Shown: positions 6,945 to 15,972 of the stretch, one piece after another
Position numbering within the stretch: position 1 is the first letter of the stretch
Layout: each line of letters begins with the position of its first letter
DNA from: CBDCVD01 sp965224015
GTDB taxonomy: Bacteria; Pseudomonadota; Alphaproteobacteria; Rhizobiales; CBDCVD01
Assembly (NCBI GenBank): GCA_965224015.1
Contig: OZ245032.1
Coordinates: 248,001 to 312,000 of the forward strand
Length of the DNA stretch: 64,000 nt
Direction of reading: 5' to 3'
Program-made: the position numbers and the translations under genes
The notes under the pieces: model-generated
The model's input: only the letters and a program-made list of their open reading frames with translations
Database searches by the model: none
What the model was told of the DNA's origin: nothing

Positions 6945-9776
6945 ATGCGAAACAGAAACCATGGCCTGAAATGGCTGTATTGCGGGGCGGCTTTTTGCGC
7001 CATGTCTGTCCTTGCCGCGTGCGAAACGGTTGAGTTTGGCGACAGCGGCGCTGTTTCCCAACCACCGGGACAACCGGGGCAGTCAGGAAAACCGGGGCAG
7101 CAGGGGCCGCAGGCGCATCCGGGGCAATCAGGGCAGCCCGGCACCGGTGGAGGCAGCAACGGTGGAGGCAGCAACGGTGGAGGCGGCAACAACCCGGGCA
7201 CCGGCGGCAATACCGGTGGCAGTAGCAATCCCGGCACCGGTGGAGGCGGCAACGGTGGAGGCAGCAACGGTCAGCCCGGCAATACCGGTGGCAGTAGCAA
7301 TCCCGGCAACGTTCAGCCGGGGCAACCGGGAAAGGCAAATCCACCGAAAACGCCGGCACCGGCCGCACGAAAACAGCCAAGCCAGCCGGGCCAATCAGGT
7401 CAGCCTGGCAACGGTCAGCCCAGCAACGGGCAGCCGGGGCAATCACAGCAAAACCAGGTCCCTTCTCAGGGCGATCCCCAAAAAGGATCGCAGCAGGCTC
7501 AATCGACGCCAGAACGTAAAGAGACGTCCTGGAGAAGCACACCAGATTATATGGCAGAATATGATAAGTCGGGGATTTTCGCCCGCACCAATGCCAAGGA
7601 CGGCCTGCCGACAGGCAAAGTCGGCGGCGATGGGGTTGTCGTCGGCGTCGTTGATTCCGGTATTGATTTTAATCATCCGGACTTAAAAGGCGCCGAGGCG
7701 GGGAAAAATCCGAACCCGAATATCACTAACCAACGTCATGGCACCGGGGTCGCCGGCATTATTGCCGCGCGCCGCAACGGCTACGGCATGCACGGCGTTG
7801 CCCCCTATGCCAAACTGGTCGACTTATCGACAGCCGGTCCATACAAGAACTTTGAATCATCTGATTTGGCTAAGGCGATCGGAACAGAAAACAAGTTTTA
7901 TCAACATAAATGGGCCAAATCAGATATCGTCAACATGAGCATCGCCGTAGGTTACAATAGAATTCCACCTTGGGCCCAGACGATGAGAGAAGTGGCCAAG
8001 AAAAACATTATTATGGTCATCTCAGCAGGAAACTGGGACTCCCAGATTAGTAGGGAAAAGGATAAAGGGTGGGAAAAACCGGATTGGCTGGCCGCAGTGG
8101 TCGGTGCGTTGGGAATTAGAGGCTGGGCCATCGCTGTCGGCAATCTGGATGCAAACTATGGTCAAGATCCCAACTTTCAGCCTAAGTATTATAACTTTGT
8201 ACTTAATGGCAAACTTAGAAAACGTAGCCATTTCTGTGGCCGCAACAGGGATGTCCAACGCTATTGCATCTTTGCACCAGGAAATCGCAACTATACCACA
8301 GAAAAACGTGACAAATACGATGCCCATGGAAGTGGAAAAGAGGGAAATAATTACAGACTTATGGGTGGCACATCTGCCGCTGCCCCGGTTGTCTCGGGAT
8401 ATCTGGCCAATCTCATGTCCGCCTTTCCCGAGCGTAGAGGGCAAAAATGGAATGTACCAACCAGCGATCCCAGTAGCTATTACAACGGCGCCAACTGGTA
8501 TGTGGCCCGCCTACTCTCCACCGCCGACAATAGTGGTGAATATAGCCAGTCGGAGATCTATGGTGTGGGCGTCGTCGATGGTACAGCAGCGCTTACACCA
8601 CAGGGCACAACATCAGCCGTCACGTCCAGTGGCCACTTTACCATGGCGCAAACGCAAGCCATCGGCGATATGCGCCTGGGCCCAGGCATGACCGATTTGG
8701 GCCAGGCCGCGGCCCTCAACCAGGTCCTCGTCTATGACGAACACCGCGCCCCCTTTTTGATGAACCTGCAAGGGCGCGTCGCCCGCACACAACCCTCGTC
8801 ATCGTCTTACATCGCCGATTTCGTGCAGCGCCTGAGCGCTCTTGATGCGGAACCGACCATCGCGCAACAACCCCTCGTACCGGGTATGGACATGACCTTC
8901 GGCTTTACCCTCTCGCAACACCAGGGGCTTGGCAAGGCCTATGATACCGCCAGCCTGTTCGATGCTGCCGAGACCCCCATCGCCCTGGCGGCGACCGCCG
9001 ACCCGCTTGCCTTTTCCATGGGCACGCGTAGCGCCATGGGGGCCGCGGTCTCGTTGTCCGATACGATGAGCCTTGCCTTTAGCGCCTCCAGCAACCGCAA
9101 GCCCGATGAAAGCCCCGATCCGTCCGATGCGGCGTTCCTTTTGACGCAAAGCGAGCCGCATGCCCATCGCGCCAAGTTCCTGGGCCGCCTGGGCTTGAAC
9201 TATGAGGGAAAATACGGAGCTTTCCAGTTGCAATCGGGCATCCTGCACGAAAAGAAGGGGCTGTTCGATACCACCGGCAGCGATGCGCTGGCCTTTGCCA
9301 AGGACGCCCAGGCCAGCTATGTGCAATTGGGGGCGCGCATTCCGCTTACCGATCGCATCGCTCTGCTGGGCAGCTATACCCAGGGCTGGGCGGCGGTCGA
9401 TGAGGCGGGCGAGAGCATGTGGCGTGGCCATGGGGACATGCGCTTTAACGCCTTTACCTTAGGGGCCCGCTATAAGGGACTGTTCGATAACACTGACAAG
9501 CTGAGTTTTACCGTTGGCCAGCCGTTGCGGCTGACGTCGGGCTCGGTCTATCTGCGCAAGGCGCCAGGCGAGAGCAACGGGGCGGCCTATCTGGTTGACG
9601 CGCCGGTTGATTTATCGCCCAAGGATCGCGAGTTGATGTTTCAACTGGCGTATGAGGTGGACATTGCCCGGCGTGCGCGCCTGTCTCTGGGAGGTTATTA
9701 TCGCATCAATCCGGGTCACGACAGGCGCCAGCCCGACGAGTTCGGCATCGGCACCAAATTCTCCATGCGCTTTTAG
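6945..9776 (+). CDS. Subtilase (S8) autotransporter with lipoprotein signal
   Basis: A predicted self-exported surface serine protease. From ATG 6945 (chosen for AAGGAGGG 6-7 bases upstream, over TTG 6939) the N-terminus has a hydrophobic segment ending VLAAC, a lipobox with the modifiable Cys near residue 26. Residues about 35-190 are a low-complexity Gly/Ser/Asn/Pro/Gln linker built from GGGSNG and QPGQPG-like units. The S8 triad follows: Asp237 in VVDSGID, His265 in RHGTGVAG, Ser477 in GGTSAAAP. The C-terminal third (from about 640) alternates beta-strand-like segments and ends in Phe (GTKFSMRF), as outer-membrane beta-barrels do. The layout (lipobox, S8, barrel) recalls Neisseria NalP, though the repeat linker is different. 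The stop TAG is the first triplet of the palindrome shared with the convergent helicase gene. Confidence 0.85.
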   Translation: MRNRNHGLKWLYCGAAFCAMSVLAACETVEFGDSGAVSQPPGQPGQSGKPGQQGPQAHPGQSGQPGTGGGSNGGGSNGGGGNNPGTGGNTGGSSNPGTGGGGNGGGSNGQPGNTGGSSNPGNVQPGQPGKANPPKTPAPAARKQPSQPGQSGQPGNGQPSNGQPGQSQQNQVPSQGDPQKGSQQAQSTPERKETSWRSTPDYMAEYDKSGIFARTNAKDGLPTGKVGGDGVVVGVVDSGIDFNHPDLKGAEAGKNPNPNITNQRHGTGVAGIIAARRNGYGMHGVAPYAKLVDLSTAGPYKNFESSDLAKAIGTENKFYQHKWAKSDIVNMSIAVGYNRIPPWAQTMREVAKKNIIMVISAGNWDSQISREKDKGWEKPDWLAAVVGALGIRGWAIAVGNLDANYGQDPNFQPKYYNFVLNGKLRKRSHFCGRNRDVQRYCIFAPGNRNYTTEKRDKYDAHGSGKEGNNYRLMGGTSAAAPVVSGYLANLMSAFPERRGQKWNVPTSDPSSYYNGANWYVARLLSTADNSGEYSQSEIYGVGVVDGTAALTPQGTTSAVTSSGHFTMAQTQAIGDMRLGPGMTDLGQAAALNQVLVYDEHRAPFLMNLQGRVARTQPSSSSYIADFVQRLSALDAEPTIAQQPLVPGMDMTFGFTLSQHQGLGKAYDTASLFDAAETPIALAATADPLAFSMGTRSAMGAAVSLSDTMSLAFSASSNRKPDESPDPSDAAFLLTQSEPHAHRAKFLGRLGLNYEGKYGAFQLQSGILHEKKGLFDTTGSDALAFAKDAQASYVQLGARIPLTDRIALLGSYTQGWAAVDEAGESMWRGHGDMRFNAFTLGARYKGLFDNTDKLSFTVGQPLRLTSGSVYLRKAPGESNGAAYLVDAPVDLSPKDRELMFQLAYEVDIARRARLSLGGYYRINPGHDRRQPDEFGIGTKFSMRF
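7081..7450 (+). repeat. Low-complexity Gly/Ser/Gln/Pro coding repeat
   Basis: Short degenerate units coding GGGSNG, PGTGG and QPGQPG are iterated inside the autotransporter gene. Units such as GGTGGAGGCAGCAAC recur exactly. Such tracts are prone to length change between strains; they code for a flexible linker between lipid anchor and protease domain. Confidence 0.75.
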
Positions 9777-9797
9777 AGCGTGTCATGACACGCTCTA
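9774..9797. repeat. Family A perfect 24-bp palindrome, double stop
   Basis: Starts TAGAGCGTGTCA and continues with its exact reverse complement. Its first triplet is the stop of the plus-strand autotransporter and its last triplet (CTA) is the stop of the minus-strand helicase. It is the whole junction between the two genes. Confidence 0.85.
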
Positions 9798-11246
9798 GCT
9801 GCGCACAGGCCGCAGCAGGAATTCGGGAACGTGGCCATCGGTAATACGTACCGGCTTGTCGTCGTTATGGTTCTGGTTATCGTTTTTTCGCTTTTCATAT
9901 GAGCGGTCTTTCTCTGCTTTGCCGGGTTTGGCAGACCGGCCTTGAGAGCGTTCCTCCGTTTGACCGCGACGAGATTTATTACCAGTTTTGCGACTTGCAA
10001 CGTTGGATGCCGGGGCACGAGATTTCGATTTTGTTGTTTTTTTGCCTTGCCGGGACTTCGCGCCGGTTTTTTTCTGTGCGCTGCGGCCGTCATTGTCCAC
10101 CAAATCTGTCGGCAGGGACCTAAAGGGGTTATCGATCCATATACATTGCGTTTTGGTAAGGGCTTCGATGGCGGCCAGTGACTTTTCATCACTACTGGCA
10201 ACAATGGTGACCGCCGAGCCCGCACGCCCCGCCCGTCCCGTGCGCCCGATGCGATGCACATAGGCCTCCGCATGAACGGGTACGTCGTAGTTGAAGATAT
10301 GGCTGACATTGGGAATATCGAGCCCGCGCGCGGCCACGTCACTGGCGACCATGATGGTGACTTCACCTTGGCGAAAAGCCTCCAAAGTCTGCGTGCGTTG
10401 ATGTTGATCAAGGTCTCCATGCAGAGCGCTCGCATCAAACCCATGCTTGCTCAGGGACCGGTGCACGACGCCCACGTCACGCTTGCGATTACAAAAGACG
10501 ATGGCATTTTGCAGATCCCTTGCGCTATCAATGAGATAGCGCAAGGTATGGCGCTTTTCAAAGGGCTTGCTGCCGCTACGGACAAATTTTTGATCAACGG
10601 TTGCTGCTGCTATGCTTGCAGGAGCGACTTCCACCCGTTCTGGATTTTGCAGAAAATTATTCACAAGATGTTGAATCTCCGGCGGCATGGTCGCGGAGAA
10701 AAACAAGGTCTGGCGCGTAAACGGGATCAGTTTGCAAATGCGCTCAACATCAGGAATAAAACCCATATCAAGCATGCGATCGGCCTCATCGATCACCAGT
10801 ATTTCGACACCGTTTAACAGCAGTTTGCCGCGTTCAAAATGATCCAGCAAACGCCCCGGCGTTGCGATCAGCACATCAGCACCACGGTCAAGTTTTTTAT
10901 TCTGATCGGCAAAGGAAACACCCCCGATCAGCAAGGCAACAGTCAAACGATGGTTAATTCCATAGGTCGCAAAACTATTTTCAACCTGGGCCGCGAGTTC
11001 CCGGGTCGGTTCAAGAATGAGCGTGCGCGGCATTCTTGCCCGCGCCCGTCCGCGCTCCAAAAGGGTCAACATGGGCAAAGTAAACGAAGCGGTCTTTCCT
11101 GTCCCGGTTTGCGAAATGCCCAAAAGGTCGCGTCGCGCCAGTACAATGGGTATTGATTTGGTCTGCACGGGTGTCGGGGACAGATAGCCTGCGGCTTTTA
11201 CGGCCTGCAGCACCTTGTCGCTCAACCCTAGTTTGGTAAATGTCAT
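9795..11246 (-). CDS. DEAD-box RNA helicase, RhlE-like
   Basis: An ATP-dependent RNA helicase, probably acting in ribosome assembly or RNA turnover. Motifs appear in order: Q motif near SPTPVQTKSIP, Walker A SQTGTGKT, PTREL, DEAD in VIDEADRMLDMGF, SAT in FFSATMPPEI, and HRIGRTGRAGR in the helicase C domain. About 110 C-terminal residues are a Lys/Arg/Ser-rich tail expected to bind RNA. Length 483 aa. RhlE is the closest group by the Q-motif region and tail, but other DEAD-box subfamilies cannot be excluded. Confidence 0.93.
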   Translation of the reverse strand: MTFTKLGLSDKVLQAVKAAGYLSPTPVQTKSIPIVLARRDLLGISQTGTGKTASFTLPMLTLLERGRARARMPRTLILEPTRELAAQVENSFATYGINHRLTVALLIGGVSFADQNKKLDRGADVLIATPGRLLDHFERGKLLLNGVEILVIDEADRMLDMGFIPDVERICKLIPFTRQTLFFSATMPPEIQHLVNNFLQNPERVEVAPASIAAATVDQKFVRSGSKPFEKRHTLRYLIDSARDLQNAIVFCNRKRDVGVVHRSLSKHGFDASALHGDLDQHQRTQTLEAFRQGEVTIMVASDVAARGLDIPNVSHIFNYDVPVHAEAYVHRIGRTGRAGRAGSAVTIVASSDEKSLAAIEALTKTQCIWIDNPFRSLPTDLVDNDGRSAQKKTGAKSRQGKKTTKSKSRAPASNVASRKTGNKSRRGQTEERSQGRSAKPGKAEKDRSYEKRKNDNQNHNDDKPVRITDGHVPEFLLRPVRS

Positions 11247-11925
11247 GCAATCGGTGTTCCGACGGTTCTCAGGGGCTCACACTCGATCGTGATCTGGATC
11301 TATGGCCAACCACTCGCCTCCTGAACACACTTAAATCCCGCAAGGGTCAATCGAGAATACCTATGCTCATATCACTCCATCATGAAATGTCAACAGGTGA
11401 GACTCATCCTCGCATTGGCCAGGACCCGTGATTCTGTTCCGATAAACGCCAGAATCAATAAAGTGATCGGCAGGGTTTCACTGTATCCACGATTGGACTC
11501 TTGTGTGGTTTGCGTTTGCCCGTTGGACATAGGGGGCAAACTGTCGCTCCCGCGCTATAATCGGGCGCATATGTAACGGTTGCACGGTTTCAAGCCCGTT
11601 TACTATTCAAGCATCAGCAACGTGTCAACAGACACATAGTAGTGTTTGGATACGTAAAAGACACATAAGAGCCAGGTGGCCAGGCCGGATCGAAATTCGG
11701 CAATACCAAAGAAACTTCAATATCCACCTTGATTCCCTATCTGGCTATTCGCTACAATCGCGCAAAGGGAGACAACACGTCCTTACAGGTCAATTTTACA
11801 GATTGATTTGTAAACCGGCGCATTGAAGCGCTTGAGGTTGCGATCACGGGTCGCTCCCCTTGCAGCGTGCAACCTATTCTATTTCTCAAATCTCGCGAAC
11901 CCCGAAGGAGGTTTTAAGTCCAGTC
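11247..11925. other. Intergenic region, divergent promoters
   Basis: No convincing gene in 679 bases. An 8-bp hairpin (GTTTGCCC at 11514-11521, GGGCAAAC at 11534-11541) is present without a following T-run. The part 11580-11780 is A+T-rich and likely carries the promoter of the binding-protein gene. Short open frames here lack family features. Confidence 0.5.
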
Positions 11926-13650
11926 ATGACGACAAATGCAAATGAAAAACATCTTCACCCTAAAGTGCGCGAAGCGAAAGAGCTTATGCAAAAGGGCCGT
12001 TTGGATCGACGTGAGTTCGTTCGCATCGCAGCCCTTGTTGGCGTCTCGGCCGGGGCTGCATATAGTATGGCCGGATTGCCATCGCCGGCCTACGCAGAGG
12101 CGGCTTTGCCCTTTCCCAAAGCCGACGCCAACGCCAAACGTGGTGGTGTTTTAAAGGTCGCCATGCAAGTCCAAAAAATGGACGATCCGGCGACCTATTC
12201 ATGGACGGAAATGTCCAACCAGTCGCGGCATGTTATCGAACATCTGGCGATGACAGGACCGGACAATATTACCCGACCCATGTTGGCGGAAAGCTGGGAG
12301 GCGTCCGATGATCTGACAACCTGGACATTCCATCTACGTAAAGGAGTCAAATGGCACAACGGTGATGAATTTAATGCTGACGATATTATTTTCAACATAA
12401 CGCGCTGGTTCGACCCGGCCCTTGGTTCATCAAACATCGGCCTGTCGGCAATTTCGGCCATGGTTGAGGAAGTCGATAGCGGTGAGAAAGATGACGACGG
12501 CAAGCCGAAAATGGTCAAGAGGATGATCGACGGCGCCTTGGAAAAAGTCGACAGCCATACGATCCGCCTGAACCTGAAAAAACCCACCTTGTCGGTTCCA
12601 GAAGACCTTTATAACTACCCGACAGCGATTGTTCACCGGGATTTCAAGCCCCCGTTTTCTGACAACCCCATCGGAACCGGCCCTTACATGATGACCGAAC
12701 TGCAGGTGGGCAACCGGTGCCTGCTCAAGCGCGTCACCAAGACAGCCGATGGTCAGGATTTCACCTATTGGGGCGGTGATACGTTCCTTGATGAGATCCA
12801 GTACTACAATTTTGACGAAGACAACCAACTCACAGCCTTTGCCTCTGGTGACGTGCATGCGATCTACGAATTTGGCATTGAGCAAATGGAACTGGCCAAA
12901 GCCCTTGATGGGGAAATCGTCAGTGCCCGCACGTCACAGGCCCTGTGTTGCCGCATGCAGGTGACGCAAAAGCCGTTCGACGACATTCGTGTCCGTCAGG
13001 CCGTGGTTATGGCGTGTGACAATGCCGCCATTAAAGCGCTTGTTTATCCAGACGGCGGTGACGTGGGAGAGAACCATCACACATCACCCATTCATCCGGA
13101 GTATTTCGCCCTGCCGCCACTAAAACGTGATGTTGCCGGGGCTAAAAAACGCCTTGCCGAAGCCGGTTATCCCGACGGGATTGAATTGACCATTGATGTG
13201 GGCAATACCGATGGCCCCTGGCACCAGACGGTTACTGAGGTCATGCGTGACCAGATGAAGGACGCGGGCATTACCCTCAACATCAACGTCATGCCGCCAG
13301 CGAAATATTGGGAAATCTGGGACAAAACCCCCTTTGGTGCCACCGCCTGGACCCACCGCCCCCTCGGCACCATGGTGCTGTCGCTTGGTTATCGCAGCAA
13401 TGTTCCCTGGAACGAAACAAAGATGGCCAATCCGGACTTTGATGCGGCGCTTGATGCCGCGGAGGCCGTGCTGGATGTCGAGGAGCGCAGGAAAAGGATG
13501 GAAACCGTGCTTAAAATCCTGCAAGACGAAGCGGTCATGGTGCAGCCTTTGTTCCGACCCGTCTATACGATTATCAGCAACAAGGTTAAGGGTTTTCCCG
13601 CGCATCCGACCCAACACCACCACTTTAATCGGGTCTGGTTGGACAGTTAG
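11926..13650 (+). CDS. ABC transporter substrate-binding protein, family 5, Tat-exported
   Basis: The periplasmic receptor of a dipeptide/oligopeptide/nickel-type importer. The chosen ATG 11926 gives an N-terminus with DRREFVRIAALVGVSAGAAY, a twin-arginine motif plus hydrophobic stretch, so export is probably by Tat in folded form. Family 5 signatures include the MLAESWEASDDLTTWTFHLR region and a KGVKWHNGDEFNADDI segment. The 574-aa length is normal. The frame is open 66 bases further upstream, but AAGGAGG at 11905-11911 lies before this ATG. It heads the cluster with two permeases and a fused ATPase; the ligand cannot be read from sequence. Confidence 0.9.
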   Translation: MTTNANEKHLHPKVREAKELMQKGRLDRREFVRIAALVGVSAGAAYSMAGLPSPAYAEAALPFPKADANAKRGGVLKVAMQVQKMDDPATYSWTEMSNQSRHVIEHLAMTGPDNITRPMLAESWEASDDLTTWTFHLRKGVKWHNGDEFNADDIIFNITRWFDPALGSSNIGLSAISAMVEEVDSGEKDDDGKPKMVKRMIDGALEKVDSHTIRLNLKKPTLSVPEDLYNYPTAIVHRDFKPPFSDNPIGTGPYMMTELQVGNRCLLKRVTKTADGQDFTYWGGDTFLDEIQYYNFDEDNQLTAFASGDVHAIYEFGIEQMELAKALDGEIVSARTSQALCCRMQVTQKPFDDIRVRQAVVMACDNAAIKALVYPDGGDVGENHHTSPIHPEYFALPPLKRDVAGAKKRLAEAGYPDGIELTIDVGNTDGPWHQTVTEVMRDQMKDAGITLNINVMPPAKYWEIWDKTPFGATAWTHRPLGTMVLSLGYRSNVPWNETKMANPDFDAALDAAEAVLDVEERRKRMETVLKILQDEAVMVQPLFRPVYTIISNKVKGFPAHPTQHHHFNRVWLDS

Positions 13651-13660
13651 ACATTCCCAC

Positions 13661-13688
13661 AACGGCGCCTTTTTCTGAAGGCGCCGTT
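13661..13688 (+). terminator. Hairpin after binding-protein gene (attenuator-like)
   Basis: A 10-bp perfect stem AACGGCGCCT (13661-13670) / AGGCGCCGTT (13679-13688) with an 8-base loop starts 11 bases after the stop. No long T-run follows. In ABC operons such a hairpin commonly protects the receptor mRNA and limits read-through into permease genes. Confidence 0.65.
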
Positions 13689-13714
13689 TAGTCATAATGC
13701 CGTTTAGTCATAAT
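13683..13714 (+). repeat. 16-bp tandem duplication
   Basis: GCCGTTTAGTCATAAT occurs twice head to tail (13683-13698, 13699-13714), the first copy overlapping the right arm of the hairpin. It looks like a recent slippage event. Confidence 0.85.
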
Positions 13715-13872
13715 AATGGGGTGGGAGGCCTGTTTGACGGTGCTTCAGTCCTGCACAGAAGAGGGTTGCTGAGGACATCACTGGACGCTGGCATAAAAAA
13801 CGGGCGTTAGCCTATAGCCGTCGGCCCCACATAAAATCAGCACCAGATCGTCAAACCTGAACAGCAAATTCT

Positions 13873-14823
13873 ATGCTTAAATTAATCGGTAAACGTCTCG
13901 TCCAAATGGCCGTCATTATGGCGGTCATTTCCCTCATTCTGTTTGCGATTTTCGACAGCGACAAGTTCAAAAAACAGGTTGCGGTGAATGAGCTCGGTGG
14001 TTTCGCCGCCTCCGCCCTCAGCGATGAAGACTACAACAAATGGCTGGCCAGCAAGGGCCTTGATGTGCCCTTTTACCAGCGCTACCTCAGTTGGGCCGGA
14101 AATGTCATGCGCGGCGATTTCGGTCATTCCTTTGAAAAGAACACCGCCGTTGGCCCCTTGTTGGCGGGAAAACTCTGGAACACCGCCATTCTTGGCTTTT
14201 GGGTGTTCGCCTTTATGATACCCATCGCGCTGGTTACCGGGGTGATTGCGGGTATGCGCGAGGGCTCGATCCAGGACCGAACGGTCACCTTCCTGTCGGT
14301 GCTCACCACGTCGATCCCGGAGATTGCCACGGCCATCATATTGACTGTTGTTTTCGCCCTTGGTCTTGACTGGTTCAACGCCAAATCCGCCATGATCAGC
14401 GGCTTTAGCTTTCGCGAACTGGTGCTGCCGGTGATGACCCTGGTGCTTTATGACTTCGGTTATGTCTCGCGTATGACGCGCGCTTCCATGGCCGAGGTGA
14501 TGACATCGCAGTACATTCGCACCGCTGTCCTAAAGGGCATTCCCTATAAGCGCGTTATCATGCGTCACGCCCTGCGCAATGCGCTTATTGCGCCTTTTAC
14601 CGTCATAGTATTGCAGCTGAACTGGCTTTTGTCCGGTGTCGTTGTGGTCGAGGTGTTTTTTGAATACGACGGGTTCGGCAAGCTTTTGCTGGAGGCGGCG
14701 CTTTTTGGCGACATTTATGTTATCCAGGCGGCAACTCTGGTGGCGGTTTTTGTCGCGGTGTTCTCGCAAATCATCTCCGACGTGGGGTATACGTTCCTAA
14801 ATCCCCGCATTCGGTTTTCATGA
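13873..14823 (+). CDS. ABC transporter permease, DppB-type
   Basis: An inner-membrane channel subunit of the peptide-type importer. It has an N-terminal membrane segment, a periplasmic region, then several hydrophobic segments. The cytoplasmic coupling loop with SMAEVMTSQYIRTAVLKGIPYKRV is the characteristic EAA region of DppB-like permeases. 316 aa is the usual size. It lies 222 bases after the binding-protein gene and 14 bases before the second permease. Confidence 0.92.
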   Translation: MLKLIGKRLVQMAVIMAVISLILFAIFDSDKFKKQVAVNELGGFAASALSDEDYNKWLASKGLDVPFYQRYLSWAGNVMRGDFGHSFEKNTAVGPLLAGKLWNTAILGFWVFAFMIPIALVTGVIAGMREGSIQDRTVTFLSVLTTSIPEIATAIILTVVFALGLDWFNAKSAMISGFSFRELVLPVMTLVLYDFGYVSRMTRASMAEVMTSQYIRTAVLKGIPYKRVIMRHALRNALIAPFTVIVLQLNWLLSGVVVVEVFFEYDGFGKLLLEAALFGDIYVIQAATLVAVFVAVFSQIISDVGYTFLNPRIRFS

Positions 14824-14837
14824 AACAGGAGTAGGAC

Positions 14838-15860
14838 ATGTCAACGACAGCAATCAGTGCCCCTGCTCCCTCGCTTATGGCGCAGCTCAAACAGCCGAAA
14901 GTGCTCATTACGCTTGTGCTCTTGATGTGGGTGCCCCTGCTTATTTCGGTCATGTTTGGGGGACGTATCGGCGCGTTCAAGGATTATGTTCTGCTGCCTG
15001 CCATTCCGGCGGCGATACTGCTTTATATCATTTGCATGCATGCCTGGCGCGAATCGCCCATTGCCATGATCGGTGCGACGCTGGTATTTTTCTGGCTTAT
15101 TGTGGCGGTTACGGTTCCGTTTCTGCCCATTGTTGATCCGAACAAGCCGATCGCCCCTTTCGCCGCGATCATGACCGAAAAGAAGGGGCATTTCTTCTGG
15201 CTTGGCGCCGACTTTAAGGGCCGCGACATGTTATCGCGGGTACTATGGGGGTGCCAGCGGGTGATCGTTTGGGGTGTGACGGCCACGCTGGTTGCCTATG
15301 TGGTGGGGTGCGCGCTCGGGCTCGTGGCGGGGTATCTGTCCGGCTGGTGGGACGAGGTGATTTCCTTCATCGCCAATGTTTTTCTGTCCTTTCCGGTCAT
15401 GGTGCTTTTTATTCTGATCCTGAACTATCTGGGCCCCAGCGGTTTTAACATCATTATCGCCGTGACTTTTGCCTCGGCGCCGGCGATCATGCGTATTGTG
15501 CGTGGACTGGCGCTTGACATAAAAACCCGCGACTATGTCTTTGCCGCGCAGACCCGCGGCGAGAGTGCCCTGTGGATCATGGTTATGGAGCTTTTGCCCA
15601 ATGTGCGTGGGCCGATCATTGTTGATGCGTGTTTGCGCCTTGGTTACACGACGGTTGCGATCACCACATTGACCTTTCTGGGTCTTGGTCTACAGCCGCC
15701 GGACCCCGACTGGGGGCTGATGATAAAAGAGGCCAAGAACACCGGCCTTGTGTGGAAGTTCGCCTATCAGCTTCTTATCCCGGCGTTGTCGGTATCTTCG
15801 CTTATTCTCGGCTTTAATCTGATGGCTGACGGGTTGCGCGAGATGAGCTTGCGTGACTGA
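14838..15860 (+). CDS. ABC transporter permease, DppC-type
   Basis: The second channel subunit of the same importer. It carries hydrophobic segments throughout, the DppC-type motif near GADFKGRDMLSRVLWG, and the EAA loop around KTRDYVFAAQTRGESALWIM. The 340-aa length is slightly longer than usual because of about 100 residues with two extra hydrophobic segments at the N-terminus. RBS ACAGGAGTAGG precedes the ATG. Confidence 0.92.
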   Translation: MSTTAISAPAPSLMAQLKQPKVLITLVLLMWVPLLISVMFGGRIGAFKDYVLLPAIPAAILLYIICMHAWRESPIAMIGATLVFFWLIVAVTVPFLPIVDPNKPIAPFAAIMTEKKGHFFWLGADFKGRDMLSRVLWGCQRVIVWGVTATLVAYVVGCALGLVAGYLSGWWDEVISFIANVFLSFPVMVLFILILNYLGPSGFNIIIAVTFASAPAIMRIVRGLALDIKTRDYVFAAQTRGESALWIMVMELLPNVRGPIIVDACLRLGYTTVAITTLTFLGLGLQPPDPDWGLMIKEAKNTGLVWKFAYQLLIPALSVSSLILGFNLMADGLREMSLRD

Positions 15861-15972
15861 CGCTCTCGCCTGGTTGCCGGTTCGACCGCGCGATGTGAAG
15901 ACCCAGGGTTTTCCTGCGGTGAGATCAGAGTTTGAGATCATGCGGGATCAAATTTAACACAAAGGATTGTCC

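Noticed and set aside
6793..7542. Minus-strand Cys/His-rich open frame opposite the autotransporter
   Set aside because: A shadow of the G-rich linker repeats; composition is an artefact of the opposite strand.
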